64,000 nt of DNA from positions 605,118 through 669,117 of the forward strand of contig JAOPKB010000002.1 of NCBI GenBank assembly GCA_025517485.1, given 5' to 3'. The notes under the pieces were generated by a model that made no database searches, was not told the DNA's origin, and worked only from the letters and a program-made list of their open reading frames with translations. The DNA comes from Natronoglomus mannanivorans (lineage in GTDB: Archaea > Halobacteriota > Halobacteria > Halobacteriales > Natrialbaceae). The position numbers were made by a program, and so were the translations under genes. Shown here one piece after another: positions 1-8,586 of the stretch (positions are counted from its first letter, which is position 1; each line of letters starts with the position of its first letter).

Positions 1-111
1 TTCGACCCCTCGACGACGGCCCGCGTGGTCCTCATGCAAAACGTCGTGCCGATCCTCTCGACGGTCGGCGCCTTCCTCACGTTCCGGTTCGTTCCGATCT
101 TCGGCTTCTGA
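1..111 (+). CDS. C-terminal end of a membrane protein (5' truncated)
   Basis: The window opens inside a reading frame of 37 codons that closes with TGA at 109-111. The visible tail is hydrophobic (VVPILSTVGAFLTFRFVPI) and looks like one membrane-spanning helix followed by a very short end. The start lies outside the window, so family and length cannot be judged from here. Codon use is GC-rich at third positions, as in neighbouring genes, which supports real coding. Confidence 0.6.
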   Translation, partial: FDPSTTARVVLMQNVVPILSTVGAFLTFRFVPIFGF

Positions 112-397
112 CGGCGTCCACCTTCTGACGACCGCTCGAGTAGACCTGGCGGTCTCGGCTTTACCGGTCTCGCACGAACGGTCACCTGATCGCGATTTTT
201 GCCGAGGATCTGCGATCCGTCCGGAGACGGCAAACGTCGCCATCAACCGAACGATTTGCTCGAACTTTTCTATTTCTCGGGCCGTTTTCGACCGATTATT
301 TGACGTATGCTGACGTTCTTTGCTTCGAATGTTCCGATCCCGACTGAAAGACAATTTAGGACTGAACAGCAAGCTATACCAGTGCGGGTCTCGAATC

Positions 398-403
398 GAG
401 GGG
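398..403 (+). promoter_or_regulatory. Shine-Dalgarno site that fixes the ferredoxin start
   Basis: The sequence GAGGGG lies two bases before the ATG at 406. The in-frame upstream ATG at 307 is preceded by no such site and adds 33 residues unlike any halophilic ferredoxin. The AT-rich stretch near 290-300 looks like a TATA region, so the transcript would have a leader of roughly 80 bases. Confidence 0.6.
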
Positions 404-405
404 TG

Positions 406-795
406 ATGCCCACGGTAGAATACCTCAACTACGAAGTGCTGGACGATCAGGGATGGGAGATGGACGACGACGACCTCTTCGAGAAGGCTGCCGACGCCGG
501 CTTCGACGACGAAGACTACGGGTCGCTCGAGGTCAACGAGAGCGAGTACATCCTCGAGGCCGCCGAGGCCCAGGGCTACGACTGGCCCTTCTCGTGCCGT
601 GCTGGCGCCTGTGCGAACTGTGCTGCCATCGTCAAAGAGGGCGAGATCGACATGGACATGCAGCAGATCCTCTCGGACGAGGAAGTCGACGAGAAGAAGG
701 TCCGTCTGACCTGCATCGGCTCGCCGGCAGCCGACGAGGTCAAGATCGTCTACAACGCGAAGCACCTCGACTACCTGCAGAACCGCGTCATTTAA
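406..795 (+). CDS. fdx: Halophilic 2Fe-2S ferredoxin (plant type)
   Basis: This 129-residue protein is a cytoplasmic one-electron carrier. The halobacterial family serves 2-oxoacid:ferredoxin oxidoreductases, among other partners. The start [10 protein letters not shown] matches the family. An acidic insertion of about 25-30 residues ([16 protein letters not shown]) before the fold is the known haloadaptive domain. The cluster ligands are C64, C69 and C72 in the motif [10 protein letters not shown] plus C103 in LTCIG. The ending [10 protein letters not shown] is also typical. Length and motifs are complete. It stands alone, with no reductase beside it. The identification rests on family knowledge and is very secure. 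Confidence 0.97.
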   Translation: MPTVEYLNYEVLDDQGWEMDDDDLFEKAADAGFDDEDYGSLEVNESEYILEAAEAQGYDWPFSCRAGACANCAAIVKEGEIDMDMQQILSDEEVDEKKVRLTCIGSPAADEVKIVYNAKHLDYLQNRVI

Positions 796-941
796 GCAAC
801 AGCGCCATTCGCACGGTTTGCTACGACCCCGTTCAGGGGTTTTGCTCTATTCGTCGCCGAGACGTGTCTCTGTCCTTTACTCCGTTTCGCTCTCTGTTCC
901 GTTGGTCGTCCACGTCCGTCGTTCGGGACGCTGTCTCGGGA

Positions 942-1001
942 ATCTGACGTCCATTCGTCCGGCAGCGATCGATCTGACGTCCGTTCGTCCGGAGCCGATC
1001 G
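942..1001. repeat. Two tandem 30-bp imperfect repeats
   Basis: Units 942-971 and 972-1001 both begin ATCTGACGTCC and end GATCG, and match at 26 of 30 positions. They lie in the 269-bp non-coding gap (796-1064) between the ferredoxin stop and the converging metal-transporter stop. There are only two copies without a spacer, so this is not a CRISPR. No function is evident. Confidence 0.7.
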
Positions 1002-1064
1002 GAGTCTGCACCTCTCACGAAAATTCGGTCGACGGCACGTTTCGACACCGTTCTCTCGGCTAAC

Positions 1065-2426
1065 CTACTGTTCTCTCACCGACAGCACGTACTTCCCGAT
1101 CAGTGCGAGCGTCGCGACCGACAGCGCCGCGGCGAACGCGACGACGAAGCCCGACACCGAGAGCGGATCGCTCGAGACGGCCGCGAGTTCGTCGCGGACG
1201 AACGCGCCGGCAGTCACGATCGTAATGCCCAGCAGGATCACGCCGCCGACGTTGGCGATCGTCGGGTTCGGCTCCGGAACCGCGTCGGGGTGGTTGAGCA
1301 GGTAGAGGACGAGCACGAGCACGAACGGCGTTCCGACGAGGCCGAACGCGAGCGTGAGCACGAGCAGCGGGAAGAACGATCCACCGAGGAACGCGCCGGC
1401 GGCACCCAGCAGGGCGACGACGACGATCGCGGCGCGGAACCGACCGTCCGAGACGTCGGTCTCCCAGCCGAGTTTGTCTCCGACGAGGTACGCCGGGACG
1501 ATGGTGTTCGCGCCGAGCGTCGACACCGCAGCACCCCACAGCCCGAGCAGGAACAGCCACTGAGCGTAGTCACCGGCCAGCGGGCCGAGCGCCTCGGCTG
1601 CCGCGGCGGCGTCTAGGTTGGCCGCGACGAGGTCCGGCGTGTGGAGCACGCTCGCGGCGACGAGGAAGATCGCGAGGCTGAAGATGCCGAAGGCGACCAG
1701 CATCGACGCGCCGATGTCGAACAGGCCGAGGTCGTAGTCCTCACGCGTCCACCCGCGAGCGCGCAACGTGTACGTGTGCATCGTCACGAGCGTGATGTGG
1801 ACGGCGCCGCCGAGGACGCCGGCGGCGATCAGAGCACCGCTGAGGCCGTCCGGAATCGTCGGGACGAGTCCGGTCGTCGCGGCCCCGGGATCGATCGGGA
1901 CCACGAACAGCGACGCGAGGAAGGCGAGGACGACGACCGAGACGATCACTTTCGCGCCGAGTTCGGCGATGGAGTAGCCGCCGGCGGCCAGCCCGACGGC
2001 GAGGATCAGCGCCCAGGCCAGCCCCCAAATCCGGGCGTCGACGCCGGTGATCATCGCGCTGACATCCGCGAGCGTTTTCATGATCACGAGCTGTGCGAGT
2101 CCCGAGGCGAGCACCGCGTCGACGACGAGCACCCACGCCCAGAACTCGCCGACGTACTCCTCGACGACGCCGACGATGCCGGCCTCGGTGAGCAATCCGA
2201 GTCGCATCGAGAGGTACTGGGCCGTCGTGCCGAGGACGGCGGAAACGATGACGATCCACAGCAAGGCGTATTCGAAGGCTGCACCGGCCGTGATGACGCT
2301 CGCCATCGTCGCCGGCCCCGCCGCGATCGCGCCAGCGAGCCACGCCGGGCCCATCTTCGAGAGATATCGTCCAACAGTGCTCCGTGTCGTTCCGGTGGTT
2401 TCGTGTGCGACGTCCGCCATTGCCAC
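1065..2426 (-). CDS. Nramp-type metal-ion transporter with altered metal-site motifs
   Basis: This 453-residue polytopic membrane protein of the Nramp (SLC11) fold would be expected to import divalent metal with protons. The first helix is recognisable (GPAWLAGAIA, then AGAAFEYALLW and QYLSMRLGL), and about 11 helices can be traced. The hallmark metal-site motifs differ: the DPGN of helix 1 is GPAT (residues 37-40), and the MPH of helix 6 is AVH (208-210). Canonical Mn/Fe selectivity therefore cannot be assumed. Nramp relatives with altered site residues are known to carry other ions such as magnesium. It diverges from the PhyH-like gene across a 105-bp promoter gap. Fold assignment is confident; substrate is open. 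Confidence 0.85.
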   Translation of the reverse strand: MAMADVAHETTGTTRSTVGRYLSKMGPAWLAGAIAAGPATMASVITAGAAFEYALLWIVIVSAVLGTTAQYLSMRLGLLTEAGIVGVVEEYVGEFWAWVLVVDAVLASGLAQLVIMKTLADVSAMITGVDARIWGLAWALILAVGLAAGGYSIAELGAKVIVSVVVLAFLASLFVVPIDPGAATTGLVPTIPDGLSGALIAAGVLGGAVHITLVTMHTYTLRARGWTREDYDLGLFDIGASMLVAFGIFSLAIFLVAASVLHTPDLVAANLDAAAAAEALGPLAGDYAQWLFLLGLWGAAVSTLGANTIVPAYLVGDKLGWETDVSDGRFRAAIVVVALLGAAGAFLGGSFFPLLVLTLAFGLVGTPFVLVLVLYLLNHPDAVPEPNPTIANVGGVILLGITIVTAGAFVRDELAAVSSDPLSVSGFVVAFAAALSVATLALIGKYVLSVREQ

Positions 2427-2531
2427 TGGACAGAAACTGCACGTATAAAAGCAGTTTTACTTGGTGGTACTACTGGTATATTTTCTACAGGATCGAAAGC
2501 ATTACCTCGAGATACCACTCAGGACTATTCC

Positions 2532-3329
2532 ATGACATCGTCGCTCTCCGACGAGCAGTTCGAGCAGTACCAGTCCGACGGCTACGTCGTCGTCGAGGAC
2601 GCCCTCTCGGCGTCGACCGTCGAGACCGTCACGGAACGGCTTCGCGAGTACACTCACGGCGACAGGATGCCGGCGGACGCGGGCTTTCAGAGCCAACTCG
2701 AGCCGGCAGTCGAGCGAGGCGACTTCGAGGTCGACGAAGCGGGCGACGCCGTCCGCAAGTTCGAGGGACTCGGGATGGTCGAGGAAGACGACGTCTTTCA
2801 GGCGGTCGCCGAGAACGAGACACTCGTCTCGACGGCCCAGCAGCTACTGGGGCCGAACCTCAAGCTCCTGCGGAGCGCAGCGATGTTCAAGCCGCCACAG
2901 GTCGGCAGCGAGAAGGGATTCCATCAGGACGCCGCCTACTATCCGATCCAGCCGATGGACCACGTCACCGTCTGGATCGCCCTCGACGAGGCGACGCCGG
3001 AGAACGGCTGTATGACCGTCGTCCCTGGCGCGCACAAAGACGGGATCCTCAGCCACGAGGCCGTCGAGTACGACACCGACATCGTCATCGGCGACCTCGA
3101 GTACGACGAGGGCGACCTCGAGCACGTTCCGATGGAGTCCGGTGACGCTCTGTTCTCACACTGTCTGTTGCCCCACTACACCTCGCCAAACGAGACCGAT
3201 CGCTGGCGGCGGGCGCTGATCATGGCCTACATGTCCTCGCGGTCGCGGTTCACCCAGGACGACGACGAACGCCCCGACTGGGTCGACTCCGTCCACATTA
3301 CCGGCGAGGAGTTCCCCGGCTGTGTCTGA
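2532..3329 (+). CDS. Phytanoyl-CoA dioxygenase (PhyH) family Fe(II)/2-oxoglutarate oxygenase
   Basis: This 265-residue cytoplasmic enzyme belongs to the PhyH family, which hydroxylates a substrate using Fe(II), O2 and 2-oxoglutarate. The iron triad is visible: H131 and D133 in GFHQDAAYY and the distal H215 in LLPHYTSPN. Arginines at 224-227 (TDRWRRAL) are suited to bind the 2-oxoglutarate carboxylate. The start at 2532 (MTSSLSDEQF) is chosen because translation upstream is arginine-rich antisense of the metal transporter. Many haloarchaeal PhyH proteins act on unknown small molecules and nothing nearby names the substrate. It diverges from the Nramp gene, and a TATA-like TATAAAAG lies in the shared gap. 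Confidence 0.9.
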   Translation: MTSSLSDEQFEQYQSDGYVVVEDALSASTVETVTERLREYTHGDRMPADAGFQSQLEPAVERGDFEVDEAGDAVRKFEGLGMVEEDDVFQAVAENETLVSTAQQLLGPNLKLLRSAAMFKPPQVGSEKGFHQDAAYYPIQPMDHVTVWIALDEATPENGCMTVVPGAHKDGILSHEAVEYDTDIVIGDLEYDEGDLEHVPMESGDALFSHCLLPHYTSPNETDRWRRALIMAYMSSRSRFTQDDDERPDWVDSVHITGEEFPGCV

Positions 3330-3384
3330 CGCTCGTTTCGGGCCGAAACCATAACACCCCTCCCCGCCTGAGTGGGCGTGTGAG

Positions 3385-4578
3385 ATGACACTCTCGATCT
3401 CTCTCTGGATTTGGATTCCGATTTCGCTCTTGGCCTCGCTCTCGAGCCCGATCTCGAGTGTGTTCGCGGTCGTCGCCTCCGTCCTTTCTCTCACCCTCAC
3501 CCTCACCCTCACGTTCCTCTCGACGACCGGCCCCGACCTCCTCCGACTCGTCGCCGTCCCGGTCTTCGCCTGGGCTGCAGTTCGCGACATCAAAACGCGC
3601 CGTGTCTCGAGTCAGCTCTGGATCCCACTCACCGGGTTGGGCGCAGTGTTGTTGGGCTGGGACGCGTGGATCGCCCGGAACGCAGGCGGAATCGACTGGG
3701 CCTACGAGTTCCTGCTTCCGGTCGGGATCAGTCTGGGGCTGGTCGTCCCGATCGCCTACCTGTTCTGGTGGTTCGGCGGCTTCGGGGGAGCCGACGCGAA
3801 GGCGCTGATGGTGCTCGCGTTGCTGTTCCCGGTCTTTCCAGCCTACACGGTGGGTTCGTGGACGATCCCGCTCGAGACGACCGAGATCGGCGCGTTCTCG
3901 TTTACGATTCTGACCAACGCCGTACTCGTCGCCGTCGTCATCCCGATCGTCCTCGCGGTCCGCAACGGGCTCGCGGGCCGGATCGCTCCCGTGATGTTCG
4001 TCGGCTGGCCGATCGGCTGGGATCGGGTTCCGGAGACCCACGGCAGGCTCCTCCAGACGCCCGACGGCCTCACGCAGGGGGGCCTCGATCTCGACGCCCT
4101 CCGGATGTACCTCCGTTGGCGAGGCCTCTCGCTCGCGGCCGTCCGCGAGCATCCCGATCGATACCGAAACCCGGCGACGCTGCCCGCCGATCCGAACCCG
4201 CCGACCGACGGTGCAGTGGCCGCCGACGGCACGCTTTCGGACGGGGGTGAAACGCTCGAGTACGCGGAGGGTGAGGCGGTCGGTGACATCGATGGTGATG
4301 GTGATGACGACGCCGCCACTGACGCTGCAATCGGTACTGCCACCACCGCTCCCGACGCGACCGAACTCGAGGACCCGTGGGGTGCCGCGGCCTTCCTCGA
4401 GGACATCGAGGGAACCGCCTACGGCACGTCGGCGTCGCAACTTCGGGAGGGGCTCGAGGTGCTCTCCGCGGAGGAGACGGTCTGGATCTCGCCGGGGACG
4501 CCGTTTCTGGTCCCGGTGTTCGTCGGGCTCGTGATCGCGTTAGTGTACGGCGATCTGTTGCTCGGCGCACTGTTCTAG
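3385..4578 (+). CDS. pibD: Archaeal prepilin/preflagellin peptidase, A24 family (PibD/FlaK type)
   Basis: This 397-residue membrane aspartyl protease cleaves type III signal peptides of pilins and archaellins. The catalytic aspartates are D68 (AVRDIKTRRV) and D137 in the GxGxxD-like motif GGFGGADAKAL. About six helices occupy residues 50-200. A long cytoplasmic region then follows, acidic and low-complexity near 280-325, with a final hydrophobic segment (FLVPVFVGLVIALVYGDLLL). The first 45 residues are a low-complexity Leu/Ser/Thr segment with a CTCACC codon repeat. Family members usually begin near PDLLRL (residue 50), so a later start such as GTG at 3460 is possible. No pilin gene is adjacent. 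Confidence 0.88.
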   Translation: MTLSISLWIWIPISLLASLSSPISSVFAVVASVLSLTLTLTLTFLSTTGPDLLRLVAVPVFAWAAVRDIKTRRVSSQLWIPLTGLGAVLLGWDAWIARNAGGIDWAYEFLLPVGISLGLVVPIAYLFWWFGGFGGADAKALMVLALLFPVFPAYTVGSWTIPLETTEIGAFSFTILTNAVLVAVVIPIVLAVRNGLAGRIAPVMFVGWPIGWDRVPETHGRLLQTPDGLTQGGLDLDALRMYLRWRGLSLAAVREHPDRYRNPATLPADPNPPTDGAVAADGTLSDGGETLEYAEGEAVGDIDGDGDDDAATDAAIGTATTAPDATELEDPWGAAAFLEDIEGTAYGTSASQLREGLEVLSAEETVWISPGTPFLVPVFVGLVIALVYGDLLLGALF

Positions 4579-4729
4579 CTGCGAGAGCGGTTCGAACGAC
4601 GCTTCGTACGGGAAGCCGTCGTCTGCAAGACGACCGCCCCTCCGATGTTGTAATGGGGTAGCCCCCCCGAACGCATCAATAAACATTACTAACGGGTCCT
4701 ATTTCCATCTGGAGTTCGTAAGTAGCGGT

Positions 4730-4885
4730 ATGCCCCACGGACAGGACGTCGAAGGTGACACCTCAGACATCTCATCGAAGTACGAGTGCCTCCAGTGTGG
4801 CAAGATCGTCGAGGCCGAGACACACCCCGGCGAGTGTGAAGAGTGTGGTGGCGACTTCCAGAACCGGGCGAAGTCAGTCGAGTAG
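4730..4885 (+). CDS. Rubrerythrin-like zinc-ribbon small protein
   Basis: This 51-residue protein has two CxxC knuckles, C20/C23 (YECLQCGK) and C36/C39 (GECEECGG), which form a rubredoxin/rubrerythrin-type metal site. Haloarchaeal genomes carry many such proteins of about 50 residues, annotated as rubrerythrin-like domain proteins. They bind one metal ion and their role is unknown. A 151-bp gap separates it from pibD, with an AT-rich stretch (AATAAACATTACTAA) that could be its promoter. It may be an electron carrier or a protein-interaction zinc finger; the sequence does not decide. Confidence 0.85.
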   Translation: MPHGQDVEGDTSDISSKYECLQCGKIVEAETHPGECEECGGDFQNRAKSVE

Positions 4886-4935
4886 CTGCGGGCGCGTTCG
4901 CCGTCTTCCACCTCGCGTCGTTGTCCAGTACCCCG

Positions 4936-5184
4936 TCAATGAGCGCCGAATCGGTCGTATAGCGGCACGACGAACGTCCACAGCAGGACGAGCCCGGCCC
5001 CGCCGCCGATGATCGCCAGCCAGAGCGACTCGTTCGCGGTCGGCGGTCCGCCGACCATCGCGACGAGCGTGGCGACGAACAGGAGGACGCAACCGGCGAC
5101 GCTGCCGAGTTCTAGCACCGCGGCGACGGGGTGTGCGCGGACGTCGGCCCAGAGCGTCGCGAGTCCGGCCGTGAGTGATCCCAT
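4936..5184 (-). CDS. Small membrane protein, 82 aa
   Basis: No family is recognised. The protein has two clear hydrophobic helices, around residues 24-44 (VLELGSVAGCVLLFVATLVA) and 53-73 (LWLAIIGGGAGLVLLWTFVV), and a short polar N-terminus. GC-rich third positions support coding. It lies between the zinc-ribbon gene, to which it is convergent, and the ABC exporter operon that runs in the same direction with a 93-bp gap. A link to the exporter is possible but unsupported. Confidence 0.7.
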   Translation of the reverse strand: MGSLTAGLATLWADVRAHPVAAVLELGSVAGCVLLFVATLVAMVGGPPTANESLWLAIIGGGAGLVLLWTFVVPLYDRFGAH

Positions 5185-5277
5185 ACTGCCGACGCTCGCG
5201 GCCCGGGTAAAAAAGGTTCACGGCGAGCGGCGCGTTCGTTTACCGATCCGGGAGTCGGTCGCCCCGGCGACCTCGTC

Positions 5278-6069
5278 TCACGTGCCGATATCCGACCGCC
5301 GGAACTGGTACTGACTCACTATCACGAGTGCGACGGTCGCCGCCAGCAAGACGGCGGCTCCGGTGAGATCGTAACTGCTCTCGACGAGAACGGCCGTCGG
5401 GTCGTAGTAGGCGGTCGGGCTGACGTTGCCCACCCACTCGAGGCCCTCCGTACTCGCGGAGATCGAATCGATCAGGAAGAGGACGAACACGGCCGCGATG
5501 GCGATGCGTTTGGCGACGTCCGCACGGTCGACGACCGTCGAGAGGACCAGTCCGATCGCCGCACAGGCCAGCAGGTACGGAATCGACAGCAGGTGGACCA
5601 TCACCAGATCGACCGGATCGACCGATTCGCCGATCGCGAGGACGCCGGCGTAGACGGCGATCGGAACGACGACGTTGAGGACGCCGATGGGGACGAAGAG
5701 CGCGGCGAACTTCTCCGTGAGGACGCGGGTTCTCGAGACCGGCAGGGAGAGCAACATGTCCATCCGGTCGCGCTCGACGTCTTCGGCGATGGTGCCGGCA
5801 GCGACGTAGGCGACGTACAGTCCGAGCAGGAGCAGCCAGACGAAGTTGTAAATCTCGACGGCGAGGAAGCCTTCGATCGTGTCCAGTGACGCGATCCCGA
5901 ATGCTTCCTGGGCAGCCGGCGGGAACGCCTCCATGTAGCTGTCCATATCGATCTCCGCGAACGAGGGAAAGAAGGCGATGAAGAACAGCGAGAGGATCCC
6001 GAGTCCGACCGCGAGCGCGACCGTCCCCTTCAACCTGCGTTCGGCCTCGTAGCGGGCGATTTCAAGCAT
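5278..6069 (-). CDS. ABC-2 type transporter permease
   Basis: This 263-residue membrane subunit probably pairs with the ATPase encoded just upstream. The start MLEIARYEAERRL at 6069 is typical of ABC-2 permeases, and it overlaps the ATPase stop by 8 bases, which indicates translational coupling. Six hydrophobic segments can be traced, beginning with VALAVGLGILSLFFIAFFPS. The loop VERDRMDMLLSLPVSRTRV is characteristic of the ABC-2 family. The substrate is unknown. The operon faces a TetR gene, an arrangement common for drug or lipid efflux pumps. Confidence 0.9.
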   Translation of the reverse strand: MLEIARYEAERRLKGTVALAVGLGILSLFFIAFFPSFAEIDMDSYMEAFPPAAQEAFGIASLDTIEGFLAVEIYNFVWLLLLGLYVAYVAAGTIAEDVERDRMDMLLSLPVSRTRVLTEKFAALFVPIGVLNVVVPIAVYAGVLAIGESVDPVDLVMVHLLSIPYLLACAAIGLVLSTVVDRADVAKRIAIAAVFVLFLIDSISASTEGLEWVGNVSPTAYYDPTAVLVESSYDLTGAAVLLAATVALVIVSQYQFRRSDIGT

Positions 6070-7012
6070 CGGTGGCCTCCGTCGTGTCGCTTGCGAGGGG
6101 AGTCTCCGTCCCTTCGTTCGCCGTCTCTCCCTCTTCCACGTCGCTCCCGTAATAGTGCATGAACACGTCCTCGAGCGGCGGTTCGCTGATCTCGACGTCG
6201 ACCAGCTCGTAGCTCGAGAGGTGCCGGAGGAGCGCGTCGTACTCGCCGGTGTAGGTGAACTGGTGTTCTTCGCCGATCGTCTCGACGGTCTTCGCTCCCT
6301 CGAGGTCTCCGAGACCGGTTCCGTCGCCGGCGACCTGCACCCGAACACGTTTCCCGCCCCGGTCGAGCAGCGTCTCGACGTCTTCTAAGGCGACCAGGTG
6401 GCCCTCGCGGAGGATTCCGACGCGGTCGCAGACGCGACGGACTTCGCTCAGGACGTGCGAGGAGAAGAAGATCGTCGTCCCGCGGTCGCGCTCGGCGCGA
6501 ATGAACTCGTTGAACCCCTCCTGTTTGAGCGGGTCCAGACCGGCGGTGGGCTCGTCCATGATCACGAGATCGGGGTCGTGCATGAACGCCTGGATCAGGC
6601 CGAGCATCTGCAGGTTCCCCGTCGAGTACTCCCTGATCTTCCGCTCGAGAGGCGGCGTAAAGATCTCGAGCAGTTCGTCGCGACGGCTGTCGCCGCGAAT
6701 CGACGCGAAGTACTCGAGGACCCGTTCGCCGGTGGCCTCCTCGTCGAACCCGAGATTCGCGGGGAGGTAACCGATCCGACGTTTGGCCTCGATCAACGCC
6801 GCCTCGTCGGTCACGTCGGCTCCCAGAACCGTCGCTGACCCGCTCGTCGGAGCGAGCAATCCGAGGAGGACGCGGATCGTCGTCGTCTTTCCCGCCCCGT
6901 TGGGGCCCAGAAAGCCGAATATCTCCCCCTTCTCGACTGTGACCGATAGCGAGTCGACGCCGAGAACGTCGCCGTAGGCCTTCGTCAGGTCGGTTACCTC
7001 GATCGGTGCCAT
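6062..7012 (-). CDS. ABC transporter ATP-binding protein (ABC-2 exporter)
   Basis: This 316-residue cytoplasmic ATPase has a Walker A at GPNGAGKTTT and a Walker B plus D-loop at LVIMDEPTAGLD. The usual LSGGQ signature is replaced by YSTGNLQ, a degenerate but correctly placed C-loop. A C-terminal domain of about 90 residues follows the nucleotide-binding domain, as in DrrA/CcmA-like exporters, and ends in an acidic Thr/Glu-rich tail. It is the first gene of the two-gene exporter operon and starts 140 bases from the divergent TetR gene. The substrate cannot be inferred. Confidence 0.92.
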   Translation of the reverse strand: MAPIEVTDLTKAYGDVLGVDSLSVTVEKGEIFGFLGPNGAGKTTTIRVLLGLLAPTSGSATVLGADVTDEAALIEAKRRIGYLPANLGFDEEATGERVLEYFASIRGDSRRDELLEIFTPPLERKIREYSTGNLQMLGLIQAFMHDPDLVIMDEPTAGLDPLKQEGFNEFIRAERDRGTTIFFSSHVLSEVRRVCDRVGILREGHLVALEDVETLLDRGGKRVRVQVAGDGTGLGDLEGAKTVETIGEEHQFTYTGEYDALLRHLSSYELVDVEISEPPLEDVFMHYYGSDVEEGETANEGTETPLASDTTEATDA

Positions 7013-7152
7013 ACGAAACCTTCGTTCTATGACTACATACCTATTCCGGTCACGAAGTCACGTCGGTGAATCTCGGCGCTGACTGTCGATCGTCGGACGT
7101 TTTTGTGACTGCTGACCGATCTGTTTTTGCGTTCACGAACCGAACGAACCAC

Positions 7153-7770
7153 ATGCGCGGTTTCAGTGACGACGAACGCGACCGACTCCGAGAGGATCTG
7201 ATCGAAACCGGTCGCGATCACCTCCTGCAGTACGGCCCCGAGAAGACGACCGTCACGGACGTTACGGAGCCGGTCGGGATCGCCAAGGGGACGTTCTACC
7301 GGTTTTTCGACTCGAAGGCCGAACTCTACATCGAGATCGTCCGCCGCGAACAGCGGGCGTACTTCGATCGGGTGGAGTCCGACCTCGCCGAGACCGAGAC
7401 TGCCCGCGAGGGCCTCGAGGTGCTCTTTCACAGCTATCTCGAGTGGATCGAGGAGAACGACCTGATCCAGCGAACGATCGTCGAGGGCGACTACGGGGCG
7501 ACCTTTCGCGGAGTCTCTACCGAGAAGATGGAGGAATTACAGCAGGCTGGACTCGCGGAGTTCGTCCCGATCGTCGATGGACTTCGCGAGCGCGACGAGG
7601 CGCTCTCGGCGTTCGATTCGATCACCGTCCTCGGCCTCCTGAGCACCGTTGCTCTGCTCGCACTGTACCGCGAGGAGTTCGAACTGTACGAGGAGGGGTA
7701 CTACGAGCGCATCAAGGACGTCTACGTCTCGGCGCTCGCGGCGGGGTTGACGAGCGGCGAGGTGTCCTGA
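7153..7770 (+). CDS. TetR/AcrR family transcriptional regulator
   Basis: This 205-residue regulator has an N-terminal helix-turn-helix with the TetR signature: TTVTDVTEPVGIAKGTFYRF then FDSKAELY, residues about 30-60. An all-helical ligand-binding domain follows. The start at 7153 (MRGFSDDERD) is preferred because the upstream in-frame ATG at 7066 would add 29 residues that lie over the divergent promoter. Transcribed away from the ABC-2 operon across 140 bp, it probably represses that operon and itself, as many TetR proteins do. The inducer is unknown. Confidence 0.92.
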   Translation: MRGFSDDERDRLREDLIETGRDHLLQYGPEKTTVTDVTEPVGIAKGTFYRFFDSKAELYIEIVRREQRAYFDRVESDLAETETAREGLEVLFHSYLEWIEENDLIQRTIVEGDYGATFRGVSTEKMEELQQAGLAEFVPIVDGLRERDEALSAFDSITVLGLLSTVALLALYREEFELYEEGYYERIKDVYVSALAAGLTSGEVS

Positions 7771-7797
7771 GCGTCGGTTCGGTCTGAACCGACCTAC

Positions 7798-8454
7798 TCA
7801 CCCTGTGAGCGTCTCCCGCCGAGCCGCGTACTTCGCCAGAACGTCGGCCTCGAAGTGGAGCCTGTCACCGGGGCGTCTCTCCGAGAGGGTCGTCACCGCT
7901 TCGGTCGTGGGCACGGTGGCGATGTCGAACGTTCCTGCATCGTCGTCCACACCCGCGACGGTCAGGCTGATGCCGTCGAGCGCGACGGCACCCTTCTCCA
8001 CGACGTACTGCTCGTAATTCGCGGGAATCTCGAGGGTGAGGTTTCGACCGCCAGTGGCTCTCTCGTCGCCGGTGTCGAGCTTCACGTCCTCACCGCCCTC
8101 CTCACTCTCGTCGACCGCGAGCACCGTCGTCGTCGTATCGACCGTCCCCTTCACGAGATGGCCGTGGAATCGGCCGTCGGCTGGAAGCGGGCGCTCGAGG
8201 TTGACGCGGTCGCCAGGTTCTCGCTCGTCGAGGCGGGTCCGTGAGACGGTCTCGGCCGAGAGGAACGCCTCGAACCAGTCGTCCGTAACACGTTCTGCGG
8301 TCACACAGACGCCGTCGACCGCGATGCTGTCTTCGGGGGCGATCGCGAGGTCGAGGTCGTGGTCGGTCCCCGTTTCGATACGGATTCGACAGCCGTTCTC
8401 GAGGCGGTCGACTGCAGCGACGGCAGCCGTCGTCTCGACGAGTCCGGTGTACAT
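7798..8454 (-). CDS. ribE: Riboflavin synthase, bacterial (two-lumazine-domain) type
   Basis: This 218-residue enzyme dismutates two 6,7-dimethyl-8-ribityllumazine molecules to riboflavin. Two homologous lumazine-binding halves are visible. The first begins MYTGLVE, the classic start of the family, and contains VDGVCVTAE. The second, from about residue 95, begins FHGHLVKGTVD and contains LDGISLTV. Haloarchaea use this bacterial-type enzyme rather than the archaeal RibC. The start at 8454 is fixed by the MYTGLVE motif. It converges with the TetR gene 28 bases away. An AT-rich palindromic stretch lies 35-46 bases upstream. Confidence 0.95.
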   Translation of the reverse strand: MYTGLVETTAAVAAVDRLENGCRIRIETGTDHDLDLAIAPEDSIAVDGVCVTAERVTDDWFEAFLSAETVSRTRLDEREPGDRVNLERPLPADGRFHGHLVKGTVDTTTTVLAVDESEEGGEDVKLDTGDERATGGRNLTLEIPANYEQYVVEKGAVALDGISLTVAGVDDDAGTFDIATVPTTEAVTTLSERRPGDRLHFEADVLAKYAARRETLTG

Positions 8455-8488
8455 CTCGAGTCGACGGTCTCGTCCGATCCACAAACAT

Positions 8489-8500
8489 GTTATGAATAAC
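8489..8500 (-). promoter_or_regulatory. Palindrome in the ribE promoter
   Basis: GTTAT-GA-ATAAC is a perfect inverted repeat 35-46 bases upstream of the ribE start. It sits inside an AT-rich island (8481-8510) that also holds a second TGTTATG. It may be the TATA/BRE region or a regulator site overlapping it. No regulator can be named from sequence alone. Confidence 0.4.
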
Positions 8501-8586
8501 GAATGTGTTATGGGGGTGGCCGGCGATCGACGCTCCGGGAGCGATATCGGACCGTCGATTCGATCGTCGACGGCTCGAGTCTCGAT

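Noticed and set aside
942..1001. CRISPR-like repeats
   Set aside because: Only two adjacent 30-bp copies without spacers; no leader and no cas genes in the window.
1641..2531. N-terminal extension of the PhyH gene
   Set aside because: The extension is antisense to the metal transporter and Arg/Glu-rich; the PhyH fold begins at 2532.
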